Shown: piece after piece, positions 19,706-31,461 of the stretch
Layout: each line of letters starts with the position of its first letter
Position numbering within the stretch: position 1 is the stretch's first letter
Assembly: GCA_037953745.1 (NCBI GenBank)
Contig: JBAKBP010004273.1
Span: 74,702 to 138,701, forward strand
Direction: 5' to 3'
DNA length: 64,000 nucleotides
Source of the DNA: Lithodes maja
Lineage: Eukaryota; Arthropoda; Malacostraca; Decapoda; Lithodidae
Notes under the pieces: generated by a model
What the model was told of the DNA's origin: nothing
What the model saw: only the letters and a program-made list of their open reading frames with translations
Database searches by the model: none
Made by a program: the position numbers and the translations under genes

Positions 19706-22700
19706 ATGGATAAAAACGATAAAGAGACACCGTCTAGTGGGGTGCTGATCAAAGCCCCTAAAAATCAAAGGGCGGGACTTCGGGGAGTATTAAATAGGCT
19801 AATAGTGGACTTAAACACTTTCATCACTACTGCTGATCTAGAGGAATTGGAGGCCAGATTAGATAACGTCCAGGCTACCCACGGTCGTATTACGGCTCTG
19901 AGTGAGGTGATTGTGGCTGACATGATAGAGGAGGAAGAGATAATTACAGAGTGTGATAATCGCGCCCTCTATGACGAACCTGTCTTTAGAGCGAAGCGCC
20001 TATTACAGCGTGCTGTCACAAGTAAGAAGGGAGGCGATAATGAGGCCCATAGAAGGGCTGACCCAAAACAGACTGTACACCTCCCAAAGCTCAATCTTCC
20101 TACATTTGGGGGCAAGTTAACCGAGTGGTTAGCTTTCTGGGACGTATTTCGATCTGCGGTTCATGAATCCTCTTTGGATAATGTCCGCAAGTTTCACTAT
20201 CTGAAGGGACAAATGGAAGGAGAGGCCTTACATTTAATAGAGGGTTTTGCAGTAGTGGGTGGTAGTTATCTTGAAGCGGTACACTTATTAGAGTCCACAT
20301 ACGGGGATAGAGAGCAGTTGAAGATGGCCCATGTCGTTGCCTTGTTGGGGCTCGCAGAACCACAGTATAAGGTTGATGAGTTGACAAACTTCAGGGCAAA
20401 TATGGAGTGCCATACTCGATCGCTAGACACCCTAGGGCTTACCACGCAGGAAATGATAGTCATTATCTTGCGGCAGAAGCTTCCTATGGCAATACTTGAT
20501 AAGGTAAGATCATTTGAACTGGGGGAGTTCAAAACTCAGTTCAGCAAGGAGATCAATAATCTACAGTTGAACAAAGGGAGAATGTATGTGTCGGGAGGGA
20601 GTGAGAATGTGGAGAAGAGGGGAACAATAAGCATGACAGTGGGGACTAAAGTAAAGAAAGAGGGTGTGTATAAGAAACCTGCTCAGATTCTATGTAAGCT
20701 ATGTAACAACAAACATAAATGGAGTTTCTGCATAAAATACCCAACAAATGAGACAAAACTAGCACAGGCGAAAAGATTGAAGCTATGTGTAGGTTGTCTA
20801 AGTGGGGAACATGGTAAGCAGGGACAATGTACTGCTACATACTTAAGGCCCTGTCGGCACTGCAAAGGACATCACTTTGATAAGTTGTGTCCTACAGCGG
20901 ATAAAGTCAAAGACGTCAAAAATGAGGGTACTACAACTGTGACACTAGGTAGCACGCAAGACACCACTATATTGCCCACAATACAGATTCCCATGGAAGG
21001 TAATGACATTAACAAAGTTTGTCGGGTACTTCTAGATCAAGGATCTCAACGTTCCTTTATAAAGAGGTCCGTATTAGTGGGATTGAAGCACCGAATCGTA
21101 GGGGCTGAGACTCTTCGATTACAGGGCTTCACAGGGGTTACTGATAAACAAGACTACGAGATAGCGGAGATTTCATATTTCTATCGTAAAAACCGGTACT
21201 TTATGACTTGTATCGTAGTAGACACCCTACCAGAATATGTATCTGTGGGTGTGAAGAAGGTGGAACACGCATTACGTAGCATAGGGGTTAACTTGTCAGA
21301 TCCCATGGGAAATCAGAGTGAGGTGCATGTTCTACTTGGTGTAGATCATTATTATGAAGTAGTATACCCTGGATTTAAAAAGATGTGTGGTGTAATTTTA
21401 ATCCCCACTAAATTTGGATACTGCATGAGCGGAAAGGTGCATACTACACAGTCAAAGGTCCTGGTCGACACGGTCTCGATATATAGAGTCAATGTAACCG
21501 CGGCAGAGGAGTTGGGAAGGGAGGATTCCCAACCTAGTGACCCTAAGATGGCTGCCGAGTTCGACCTGGAACGACTGTGGAGATTGGATCACATAGGCAT
21601 TAATCCTATGGAGACTGATTATGACTCGGAAGTTGCGCTACAAAGGTTTGACGAGTCTGTGTGCTACTGTGCCTCAGACAAGCAATATAAAGTTAGTTTA
21701 CCCTGGAAGAACAGTGAGATAAGCCTGCCTACCAACTATGGTTTGGCATTAGGTCGCTTGCGCGCATTGCAGCGGAAATTGTCTAACGAACCGAGCACGC
21801 GCCAGGCGTATGACGATGTATTTCGGAGTTATGAGGATAGGGGCTTTATAGAGAGAGTCGATGTCAGGGAACCGTGTAAGAAGGGTAGGGTTCACTATCT
21901 GGCCCATCATGGGGTAAAGAAAGACAGCGTCACCACACCAATAAGGGTGGTGTATGACTGTTCTGCCCACCAAGGACAACAACCCAGTCTAAATGACTGC
22001 CTGTTGACAGGTCCGTCCATGGTGTCGGACCTGTCCCAACATCTATTGCGGTTTAGGCTGGGGAAGTATGCCTATACCAGTGACATCGAGAAAGCATTCT
22101 TGATGGTCAAGCTAAAGGAGGAAGATAGAGATGTTACCCGCTTTCTTTGGTTCGGCGACATTAGCGACTCTGAAAGTCCCATCATAATATACCGTTTTCG
22201 GGTTGTACTCTTTGGGGCCACTTGCTCGCAGTTTTTGTTAAATGCCACAATCAGAAAACATCTAGCTGACACTCATGAGGACACAAGTAAACTATCTCGC
22301 GGATTATACATTGACAATTTGCAGGGTACTAGCGATAGTCAAAATGATTTGTTATGTGCATACTGGCAAGCACGCAGATTGTTTGCGGATGCACATCTAT
22401 TTCTCCGCGAGTGGGTTACTAATAGTGAAGATCTTCAGAGTTTAATACAGGTGGATGGTACGGCATCTCTTAACCAGGAAAAGTCCAGAAATTTGGGGAT
22501 GATCTGGCAACCTAAACATGACATACTAACTTTTCAAACAAGGTCTTTTGCTCAGCAGACAGGAGCGCACACAAAAAGAAGTCTGTTGAGCAAAGTTGCG
22601 CAATTTTTTGATCCTTTGGGTCTAGCATTACCTGTTACCATAAGAGCTAGGATTCTAATGCAGGAAGTTTGGAGACGTAAGATAGGATGGGATGACAGTT

Positions 22701-24995
22701 TGCCCGAGGACCTGAATGACCAAGGGACATTGTTGTTGAATGAATATGCCATCCTATGTACTAAACCTATACCTCGTAAAGTGGCGGCGTTCGGTGACGT
22801 TACGTTACACACGTTTTGCGATGCTAGCGCCACGGCATACGGGGTAGCCATATATGTTGTTACTTCATTTGGGGCACATTTAGTTACAGCCCGGGCCAAG
22901 GTAGCCTTGGTTAAAAGGGTAACTATCCCTAAAATGGAATTGACTGCCATGCTGCTATTAGCACGTCTGGTGCAACATGTACGCGCAGCATACGAGAGCG
23001 AATTAAATATTGAAATCGTTCATGTATGGTGCGATAGTCAGGTCGCACTCAACTGGATACATAGCAAGAAGTCTCTGCCAGTTTATGTGCGGAATAGGGT
23101 AGATGAGATTAGAGCCCTTTTGCCAGACGTTGCTTATCATTATGTAAATACAAAAGAAAACCCTAGTGATCTCATAACTAGGGGTATAACGGCTAGCCAA
23201 TTAATGAAGTCCGAATTGTGGTGGCATGGTCCAAAGTGGCTGCTCCATGAAAGTGAATGGACGATATGGCATGCTGTTGGTGAGGGACTTCTGCCACTGG
23301 AAACAGTGGCAGTTACAGCCCAACCTAATGAGCCACCGGGTCCTATCATGAAGTGGGCAAGATTCGGTGACTATAATAAACTAGTCAGAGTTGTAGCTTG
23401 GGTGTTGCGATATGTATCCAATCTCAAGCTTAAAGTAACGGGCCAACTCTGCAACAGGGGTCACAACATTGATGCTCGTGAATTTAAAGCAGCTGAAGTA
23501 ACTTTGATCAAATGGGTTCAAATAGAAACCTTTTCCAATGAATTAGAATCCTTGAAAAGCTCGAATAAGACATTAATGCCTAATATAGTGCGTCAACTAA
23601 GGTTGCACCTAGACAATGGCCTCATCAGGTGTGAGGGTCGCCTGAAGTGGTCGGGTGTACCAGACGGCACAAACCGACCTATACTTATGCCAACAAGACA
23701 TCACGTTACTGATCTATTGATCATACGTGCACATAGGGAAGTAAACCACTATGGGGTATGTCATATTATATCAAATTTACGTCTCACATGGTGGATACCC
23801 AGGGTTCGACAAGTAGCTCGACGCGTAGTACAAAAGTGTGTAATATGCCAGAGACTAAAGGGTAAACCGTATGCAACTGGACCAGCTCCACCCCTACCTG
23901 AATGCCGTGTAAAGCACGTAGAACCTTTCCAAGCGGTAGGATTAGATTACACAGGGGCATTGAAGACGAGGGAGAGTGAGAAGGTTTATATATTATTGTT
24001 TACCTGTGCGACGTCTCGAGCGGTACACCTAGAACTATGTGATAATATGTCTAGCGAAGAATTTATGCTGGCGTTTAGACGGTTTTGTGCCCGTCGTTCA
24101 TTCCCTCAACTCATTCTTAGCGACAATGCTCCCACTTATGTCCAAGCATCAAAATATCTAAAGGATATGAGTAGTGATCCTACTGTCATCACTTTTTTTG
24201 GGAGAGAAGAAGTGCGAATGGAGGTTCATTCCAGTTAAGGCACCTTGGTTTGGTGGAATGTGGGAACGATGTGTCGGCATAGTAAAGTCAGGACTAAGAG
24301 CGGTTGTAGGACGTGCTCTATTAAAGAAAAGTGAGTTGACGACAGTCCTCACAGAGATAGAGGCAGTCGTGAATGATCGCCCGCTTACATATGTGTACAC
24401 CGACCTGCAAGAACCACTACCATTAACGCCAGCTCACTTGCTATATGGAAAACCATTGACTGCGTTTCCATCTGATTTTCAGTCCATAGTAGAGTTAGAG
24501 GATCCCTCGTTGTACTCTGAGGTAGCGGTGTCTAAGAGATACCAGTATATATCCAGGATAATCGAGGATTTTAGGAAACGGTGGATTAGTGAATATCTGC
24601 TAGCATTGAGGGAAAGGAGTGTTACTCCCTCTGGTAGACCAACGGCACCTACAGTTGGTGAAGTTGTTTTAATTAAAGAAGATAGTCCTCGTTTATACTG
24701 GAAATTAGGCCGCGTATTGGAGGTATACAAGGGGGCAGACTCTGTAGAGCGGGTGGCGCTATTGAAGACAGCCACTGGAACTACTGTTCGTCCTATCGCA
24801 CGTTTGTACGCTTTGGAGCTCGATTCCGCATTGCAATCTGAGGCTCCACCTGTTATTGCTGGGTCCGAGGATTCTCAAAGGAACGACTCGCCTCTTACTG
24901 ATGGTGATCATTCTCGGACCGGGACGCGTCCCAGACGCGCTGCTGCTGGCGCCGTCGACTTGTGGCGTCAGAAGATAGCCTCTGGGCAACTTTAG
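19706..24995 (+). pseudogene. BEL/Pao gag-pol polyprotein, copy 2 (one frameshift)
   Basis: The domain order is the same as in copy 1, with about 16 amino-acid differences through the shared frame. Here the tail is free of the copy-1 stop (AGA in its place). A T run has grown from six to seven bases (24193-24199), shifting the frame between the second Asp and the catalytic Glu of the integrase DDE core. The frame therefore ends at 24238, and the rest, including the Glu, the DUF5641 domain and the normal stop, continues in the next frame to 24995. The protein would lack a working integrase. The remaining domains, including the typical HYG of the integrase zinc finger, are intact. The lesion differs from that of copy 1, so both arose after the two copies diverged. 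Confidence 0.92.
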
Positions 24996-25032
24996 GTTTA
25001 AGGTGGGGTTCAGGTCTTTTTTGTGGGGGGAG

Positions 25033-25831
25033 TGTATCGTATAAATACGATAGAATATGACTCTTTTGTGATCTCTTATGTGTCTGTGACGTCACGATCT
25101 CTCCTACAGCACGACGTAGGACGAGTAGATCGTATATTATAAGATTGTAAATAAGTTAAGTTATAAAAGGCCTAATATGCTATTAAGCAATATTGCCATG
25201 GTCTTATGTAGTATATATGAATTTATCGTATATATTAATATAATTTATCGTATAGAGCAACCTAAATGCGGTACGATAATTTGGGCTCCTGGCGGTTTGC
25301 CAAGGCAGCAAGGTGTGCTTTTGAGGTACGCCAGAGCCTTCACGAACACCAACCAGTTAACATCTAATTTTCCGCCCTCAGTTGATCGTGCTTTTGTGCC
25401 TGTAATCACAATACACATACAGCAATACACTCAGCTACACCATCACGACGCTCTCATCGACATCATGACTGACTGATAGATAAGCATACATTATAATAAT
25501 CATGTCCATTCCCATGTAATCATTTATTCTTTCTTTAACTTGACTCGTGTCTTGGGACCGAAGTCTCGTTCCCCATTGTCCACCACCATATTGGGTAAAA
25601 CGTTCTCCCTTGCCTCATTGCCACGTGGAACTATTGGTGAGTTAATTCCTGGCTAATATTAACCCTTATAACCTTACCCTATATATACATTTGTTATGTG
25701 AGACCTTTGGATATAAATTAGCTTGTTTCAGATTTAATTCAATTTAGATATAGAGTAGTTTTCATTTAGATTGATTTTATTTGATTCATTATAGCTTAGT
25801 AATATTTAACTTCCATTGATAGTTTACCACA
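25033..25831 (+). repeat. BEL LTR 3 (3' LTR of copy 2)
   Basis: It is complete, from TGTATCG to TTTACCACA. The next base belongs to the middle of the Gypsy-B LTR (matching 32083), not to a primer binding site, which confirms this as the outer edge of the array. Confidence 0.92.
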
Positions 25832-26919
25832 ATGGGGCTTATCTCTAACCAGTGTCTGCTCAGTTAATAAAGTCTAGCTGGGGTATCAAGGCAGGGCAAC
25901 AATGGGCGAGCATGCGGCTCGTAGCCTAACGTTGTCCGAGTGTGGTATAATGAAGATTACGTTATATGACGGGGATGCTCTCTTGATAAATCTAGGTCTC
26001 TAGTACCTAGCTCTATCCTGGCGATCCCTCAGAAGTCAACACAAAGAGGCAGCACTATGTTGTGAGGGATAGGCTATGGCCCTCTCACACCACAGCGCTG
26101 TGCTCGCAAAGTAAACCAACCCGAAGACAACTTAGGCTCCCACAGTACCTGTCGATGTCGTGCAGAGCTTAGCTAACACTGCACACATCGGAGACAACGA
26201 CACAGTAACCTTACCCCTAGTCTAGCTTTAGATAACCAAGCAGAATCACTCAACACCTTGCAAGGGAGACATATACCGGTCTACAACCTTCCCGAGAGAG
26301 GACACATACGGAAAAGTCCGTTTCTCTAAACCTCAATAAAGCATAATACCTCCTTAACCTAATACATGGAAATATCTGAGAGCTTCGCGTACAATACAAC
26401 TGGTCGACGGTGAACGTTTAAGCTGAAACCAGAAGGGATGTTGAGTTTAATAAAGATTAGAGAATGAGAAAGGAGAAGTCGAGAGAGAGAGATAGTATGC
26501 AAAGTAGCGAGTAGGGGGGGACAGAATTGCAAAGGATGTAGGTGATACGCGTGTCAGGCAAGCTCTGAGCTGGTAAAGAACACGAGGCAGCGACGGGAAG
26601 GGACTAGTTGACCACCCGGCCGCCAACGCTGTCAGCGCCCAAGCGAGCCGTGTCATAGCTCACCACGCTGCTGGGTGTACTCCTTCACACTCTCTCGCTC
26701 ACCTCCCACACAAGCAACATTTATATTATAGCGAATATAAATATAAGGCGCGGCCACAGACCAAAACAAAGACCACTTCTAGACTGTCTGTGGCAACACG
26801 ACACTAATGAAATAAAGCAGATCATTCTAGGACAACTGTAGCCTATCCCCCCATCCTGGCGAGCGCTAGCGAGCTGCAATGCCCCACGCAACCATTCTGC
26901 TAACGCCGGGAGGCGTCAC
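25832..26919 (-). repeat. Gypsy-B 3' LTR, partial
   Basis: It matches 32083-33171 nearly base for base. The first about 620 bp of the LTR, seen at 31462-32082, are missing because the BEL array begins there. It ends in GGCGTCAC, followed by the C run. Confidence 0.88.
25985..26017 (-). promoter_or_regulatory. Covarying LTR stem-loop, Gypsy-B 3' LTR
   Basis: The inner stem CTAGGT/ACCTAG encloses the loop CTCTAGT. Compared with CCAGAT/ATCTGG in LTRs A and C, two base pairs have changed on both sides so that pairing is kept. The outer GATA/TATC pairs too. The equivalent in the 5' LTR is 32236-32268. Confidence 0.7.
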
Positions 26920-26941
26920 CCCCCCCCCCCCCCCCCCCCAA
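26919..26941 (-). other. Gypsy-B polypurine tract (long G run on the minus strand)
   Basis: About 21 consecutive C on the plus strand form CTTGGG... on the sense strand, directly against the 3' LTR. This is the position of the plus-strand primer. The run has probably expanded by slippage. Confidence 0.7.
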
Positions 26942-27349
26942 GATATGGGACACTCAACCATGAGCCCATATCTGGACAGGCAGAATGTCACTAAAATCTG
27001 CCACTCCTAACCACTCTGCCACTCATGGAATGCAAGCTCAGTCTCCTCAAAAAAAAATACAACATTTTTATATAAAAAAAATCTTATCACCTTTCCCAAA
27101 TATAATACATTAATTCATAACATTGTGCTCCCAGAGCAAGCTTTAAGAAACACAGCCTACTGAGGGAAAATCATCTGCACTCAGTACTCAGCTACAATAT
27201 TATCTTAAAATTAATTATTAAAAAGAAAGAGTTTTTATTTAATTTTTCATATTTTATTTTAATGTTGTTTTTTGGCAGCTACTATAGATGTAGCCTAATT
27301 TTCTTCTAATCAAAGCCAACAACTCCTGCCCTGCGACCCTACGCTGATG
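26942..27349 (-). other. Gypsy-B 3' untranslated region
   Basis: It is non-coding and alignable to the same position of Gypsy-C (46742-47251), with shared blocks such as GCTCCCAGAGC and AAAGAAAGAGTTTTTAT. No other feature is seen. Confidence 0.6.
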
Positions 27350-27811
27350 CTACATATGCGAGCCAACAAGCACCAGCGCAAAAATACACCGCGAGCCAAG
27401 ACAGGAGGCTATACCAACATACTGTGGTAGCCTACCCCGGATCCTCCACCCACGACAGACACTGACTGAACAGCGAGGGTTCTCCTGCAAACAAAGCCAA
27501 AACATTATCAGTGCCCTTAGCATGCCACACATCCAACTTGTGTTCCGGCAGCACAACAACACCTGACACTGATAAACTGCCCAGTTCATCGCAAGACTGG
27601 CACTTCTCTTCGCTCTTTCCGGCAACGGGTCCTGCCAATAACCCTTCACTAGTTCTACCTTCGTGATGAGCGAGGCAGCCCCGAAGCGGTCTATGGTGTC
27701 GTCAACTCTGGGTAATGGATAGGTGTCTGTCAGGGATAATGCTTCCACACTCTTGCAATCAACATACACACGGACTCTGCCACCAAACTCAGGTTGCAAA
27801 GCCACTGGCAA
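27350..27811 (-). pseudogene. Reverse transcriptase/RNase H remnant of Gypsy-B
   Basis: The frame opens with a segment matching the start of the Gypsy-C reverse transcriptase (VALQPEFGG, then TDTYPLPRVDD and LVKGYWQ). It then loses homology because the palm, including the YLDD box, is deleted. A different frame just downstream (27432-27534) gives LDVWHAKGTDNVLALFAG, the counterpart of the last residues of the Gypsy-C RNase H. The catalytic centre of reverse transcriptase and the body of RNase H are therefore gone, and no active enzyme can come from this copy. Confidence 0.8.
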
Positions 27812-27837
27812 CTACCACTCACGATATCCCTCATCCC

Positions 27838-28842
27838 TCAGACCCCCTCTCCACACGCCGTCCAGCTCCGCCTTCCCTCCATGTCGGATTCTACCCGGTA
27901 CATCAGGCCTGGAGAAGCAACAAACATGCGGACGGACTGCCACAGCCTAGTAAACAACTCCTCTTGTCGCTCAGGAACAAGAGGTTGCAACTTATCTCGC
28001 AGAACAATATGCCTAGTGCCCTCCCACATCTCCTTCACCATGTGGAGAGGACCCATCACCTGATGCCCGAAAACAAGCTCATTCGGTCTGAAACCGAGAC
28101 TCTCTCCAGGTACTTCTCTTGCCGCGAACAAAACATACGGCAGACCAAGGTCCCAATCCTTTCCATTCTCTGCGCAGTAACATCGAAGCATGCTTTTCAG
28201 CGTGGCGTGCCACCTCTCCAACACCCCTTGACTCTCCGGGTGATACGCAGAAGAGACGACAGTGCTGATGCCATGCTGAATCATAGTTTGTTTGAACAGA
28301 TTAGATGTAAAACTAGAACCTTGGTCCGATTGCACCTCTTGCGGGTAACCATACCGCGAGCAATACAAGAGCAGGTTCCGGACAACAGTTTTCGCCGTGC
28401 CATTTCTCATTGGATATGCATCAGGATAACGAGTGGCCACATCCATGATAGTAAATAGAAATTTATTACCGGCACTAGTAGGGGGTAGGTGTCCGACCAT
28501 ATCAATGAATACCTTACTGAAGGGCGGTTCACTGACAGGAATGGGATGCAACGAGGCTCTCGGAATTGTTTGGTTAGGTTTTCCAACCCTCTGGCATGTA
28601 TGACACATTGCTATCCAGGTTACCACCTGCCCCTTCAACCCCGGCCACCAAAACAATTTTTCTAAAGCCGCCACCGTTTTTCTCACCCCTAGATGTCCTG
28701 TCAGTGGTATGTCATGCGCCAACCTCAGTAGGCTATCCCTGCACTCCCGTGGCACCACCAACTGGTCCACTACTCCGGACCCCTCTTGCCAACTACGTTT
28801 AGGGTCTTGAAAACGCCTATAGAGGATGCCTTCTAAATAAAA
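27838..28842 (-). pseudogene. Integrase of Gypsy-B (separated from gag-protease by a frameshift)
   Basis: The 310-residue frame starts inside the integrase and holds the HHCC zinc finger (GHLGVRK ... CHTCQRVGKP), then the DDE core: Asp in FIDMVGHL, Asp in SDQGSSF, Glu in PESQGVLERW. This part looks complete. It is cut off from the upstream frame by a one-base loss in an A run near 28838-28846 (seven A here, eight in Gypsy-C), and it loses homology after about residue 260. The likely original product is the middle of a polyprotein that inserts retroelement cDNA. Identity to Gypsy-C falls sharply across this domain, while the part upstream is nearly identical. Confidence 0.85.
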
Positions 28843-31241
28843 AAATCTCCTGGCTGTGCATCGCCGTCCTCGTCGAGCTCTACAGCTCCATTAGCACACG
28901 TTTGGAGCTCAGGGTCCTCTAGTTGCAACCGACGTATATCTGAGGGTGCCAAGCGATCTAACTGCTCCCGGAGCAATGTATGACCTTCCCCTATACTGGG
29001 CTGCTTCCTCTGTCTCTCTCGATGTACATAACGTTGCTGTCGTGGAGTCTCGTCATGCCCAGCCTCGTCACTCTCGATGACAGGCCCAGGGGCTACTCCA
29101 GAATTAAGTAATGGTGCTAATACTGAATCACCCAGGAGAGCCGCCGAGTCAAAACTCTTAAAACCAACTCCAGCTTTAGCCTCCTCCTGTTGATCGTTCC
29201 TCTGCTGGTCTGAAGACAGAGGACTAGGCTGTGACACTTTAGCTGCCCGAGCTCGGGTGACAACACATGCCATGGGTTGTGTCTGCCACCGCTCGACCCA
29301 CTCTTGCTCTTCCCCACTCACGTCGGCCGGCCTCTCGGCAACGACTAAGGGTAGAACCTCAGAAGCGGGCATTGCAAAGTCGTTGCCGAGAAGAAGGTCG
29401 ACGCCCTCCACTGGCAGTTTCTCCACAATCCCGACATCCAATTCACGTGCCACACCATCCACCTCCAACTCCATCCGCACCAGCGGGTATGACCGAGTTG
29501 CATTAATACCCTGCACCACTACCACCAGAGCCGCATTTATAGGGTAGCCAGTCAAGTTTTTCATCAGAGTCTGGGAAGCACCTGTATCACGCAAGACCTC
29601 TACTCCATGCTTGCGCCCCGCCCACATCACGCAACCCCGCCCTCTATGGTCGCAAAAAACATCCCGAGCAGGGTTCGAGCCTCCCAGGTGCTTCTGCATT
29701 AGCTGTGCCTCAGCCTCTGACGAACTGCCCCGGGCAAACTCAGACGACTTCGGAGACACACCCATGTTGCAGGCCAAAGACACAGCTGCTGTAGGTGGTT
29801 TGCTAGGACAGACTCTTGCAAAGTGCCCCTTTTTATGACAATAATAACACTCCAACTCCCCTTTGGGCTTCCCTTGGTACTGGGAAGGGCCCGGCCCCTT
29901 CTTAAACGGGACGGTGCAAGTCTTGTGGTCAGTCTTGGTATCATGGCTCTTGTACTTGTTTGCATAAGGTATATCACTAACTCGGGGGGGCGGGGGGGCG
30001 TCACACCCCTTGTTACCTGCCTCACTACGCTGGGCAGACCCGCACCCACGAATTAGTGATAGCCGGAGGTCAGCCATCTCAGCTGCCTCCTGTAGAGTTT
30101 TTGGTTGCTTTTCTTTCAGGTTTAAAGTCAGGTCGCCGCCCGTGCATTTGAAAAACTGCTCTAAAAGCACCAACTGTTTAATGTCGTCAAACGTAGTAGC
30201 TTTCTCCGACCTCAGCCAATTCCCAAAAGCATCGGACAGCTCCCGGGCATGTTCCAAAAAGGTGCTCTCCCGACCCTTGGTAACACCCCGGAACTTCAAC
30301 CTGTACGTCTCTGGTTGTAGTTCGTATGCTCTCAGGACAGCCTCCTTGAGTTCCTCATAGATAATACACGACTCTATAGGCAATACATCATAAGCCCTGA
30401 GTCCCTTGCCCACAAGTCTAGAGGAAACAAGGGCTGCCCACTTCTCCCCAGGCCACTGGTGTTCCTGGCACTTCTTCTCGAATCTCATGAAAAATTCGGT
30501 GACACCCGACTCATCAAATACAGGGACTAGTTTCAACAGGTGCGACAAAGACTGATCATGCCCACGATTCCCACCACCAAGACGTTTCCCTGTCGTTTCC
30601 ACCCGAGTCTTCTCAAGATCGATATCTGCACGGTACCTGGTAGACTCAGCCTCCGACTGGGCTTTTATTCTCGCGAGTTCGAGATCAGTCTTTTGTTTAA
30701 CCTTAGCGAGTTCGAGATCAGCCTGTCGCTTAGCCTCATTCTTAGCGAGTTCGAGACGTTCTTCACGCTCAGCCTGCATCTTAGCCATCTCAAGCTGGAA
30801 GAGCATTTCTGCAGTGAAACTTTGAGGAGGAGGTGCAACTATTGGAGGCCCACCCAGCGATCCTAAACCATGCTGCCAGCGGCTATCGGCCTGCGGGAAC
30901 GTACTAAACTCCGGCATCCTGGAGGTCCCGATGGGAGTAGAGTGGAGGGGGGGCTCGAGCAGAAGTCCCCGAGCACCCTCTCCACCCTGGACCTCACTAG
31001 CCGCCCCCAGTACGCAAGCCCTCAAATCGTTCTTCTTGATGCCATGAGCCACCTTAAGCCCCATGAGGGGAGCCAAACACTGTAGACCATACTTGCTAGT
31101 TCCCTCTAGTCAATCAGCTGTTATGGGCACCTCCAAAAACTTCTTTGTGGCCTCCTCACTAGTTACTAACCCCCCTGGCATCTGCCCATCAGAGCCTGCA
31201 TCATTCCCTGAACCCACAGTATGATCTGATTCGTCTCCCAT
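28833..31241 (-). pseudogene. Gag-protease of Gypsy-B, with SCAN-like capsid
   Basis: The likely start is the ATG at 31241-31239, 43 codons before an in-frame TGA (31112-31110). After it the frame is open for about 755 codons to 28833. In order, with rough residues: a charged helical stretch with repeated ELAK/DLELA motifs, likely coiled coil (144-214); a capsid region (240-387) resembling the SCAN domain (WRSEK, LLEQFF, EAAEMADL-type spacing); a CCHC knuckle CYYCHKKGHFARVC (about 465); an aspartic protease with DTGA (about 553); then a linker. SCAN domains of vertebrate transcription factors are thought to descend from a Gmr1-like gag, which agrees with the domain order of this element. It ends early because of the frameshift near 28843. 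Gag would form the retroelement particle. Confidence 0.85.
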
Positions 31242-31461
31242 GGTGTCCACCAAAAATTCTCACATTTATAAAAAAAAAAAAAAGTACCCAAGCTCCTATG
31301 TAGCACTATTCACTTGCCAAAAATGTCTGAAGACTCTCAAGTGCTATACTACTTTGCCAAAAAAATTCTAACGTGCCCACTATATTCCTCAATAAAACAA
31401 ATGACCACAACAATCCTGCAATTATCTCTTAGTTCACAAGATCCTGAGGTAGATCGCCATT
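31242..31461 (-). other. Gypsy-B leader and primer binding site
   Basis: This is a non-coding leader between the 5' LTR and gag. On the sense strand, TGGCGATCTACC follows the LTR after AAA. It corresponds to TGGCGACC in Gypsy-C and marks the primer binding site. Confidence 0.6.

Larger units (their letters stand above)
11962..25831 (+). mobile_element. Tandem BEL/Pao retrotransposon array (LTR-pol-LTR-pol-LTR)
   Basis: Three nearly identical LTRs of about 799 bp (11962, 18496 and 25033) enclose two internal regions. Unit lengths are 6536 and 6537 bp, and the extra base is the frameshift in copy 2. The left flank is Gypsy LTR A near its end. The right flank is the middle of the Gypsy-B LTR. 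No target duplication joins the two flanks. The simplest reading is LTR-LTR recombination between two independent BEL insertions that lay in two different Gypsy LTRs, though an assembly join remains possible. Encoded domains (DUF1759, DUF1758-type protease, reverse transcriptase, Pao peptidase, RNase H, integrase, DUF5641) identify the family. Confidence 0.9.

Noticed and set aside
26447..26656. 69-residue frame found twice (also 32698-32907)
   Set aside because: The two copies are the two LTRs of Gypsy-B, and there is no sign of coding.
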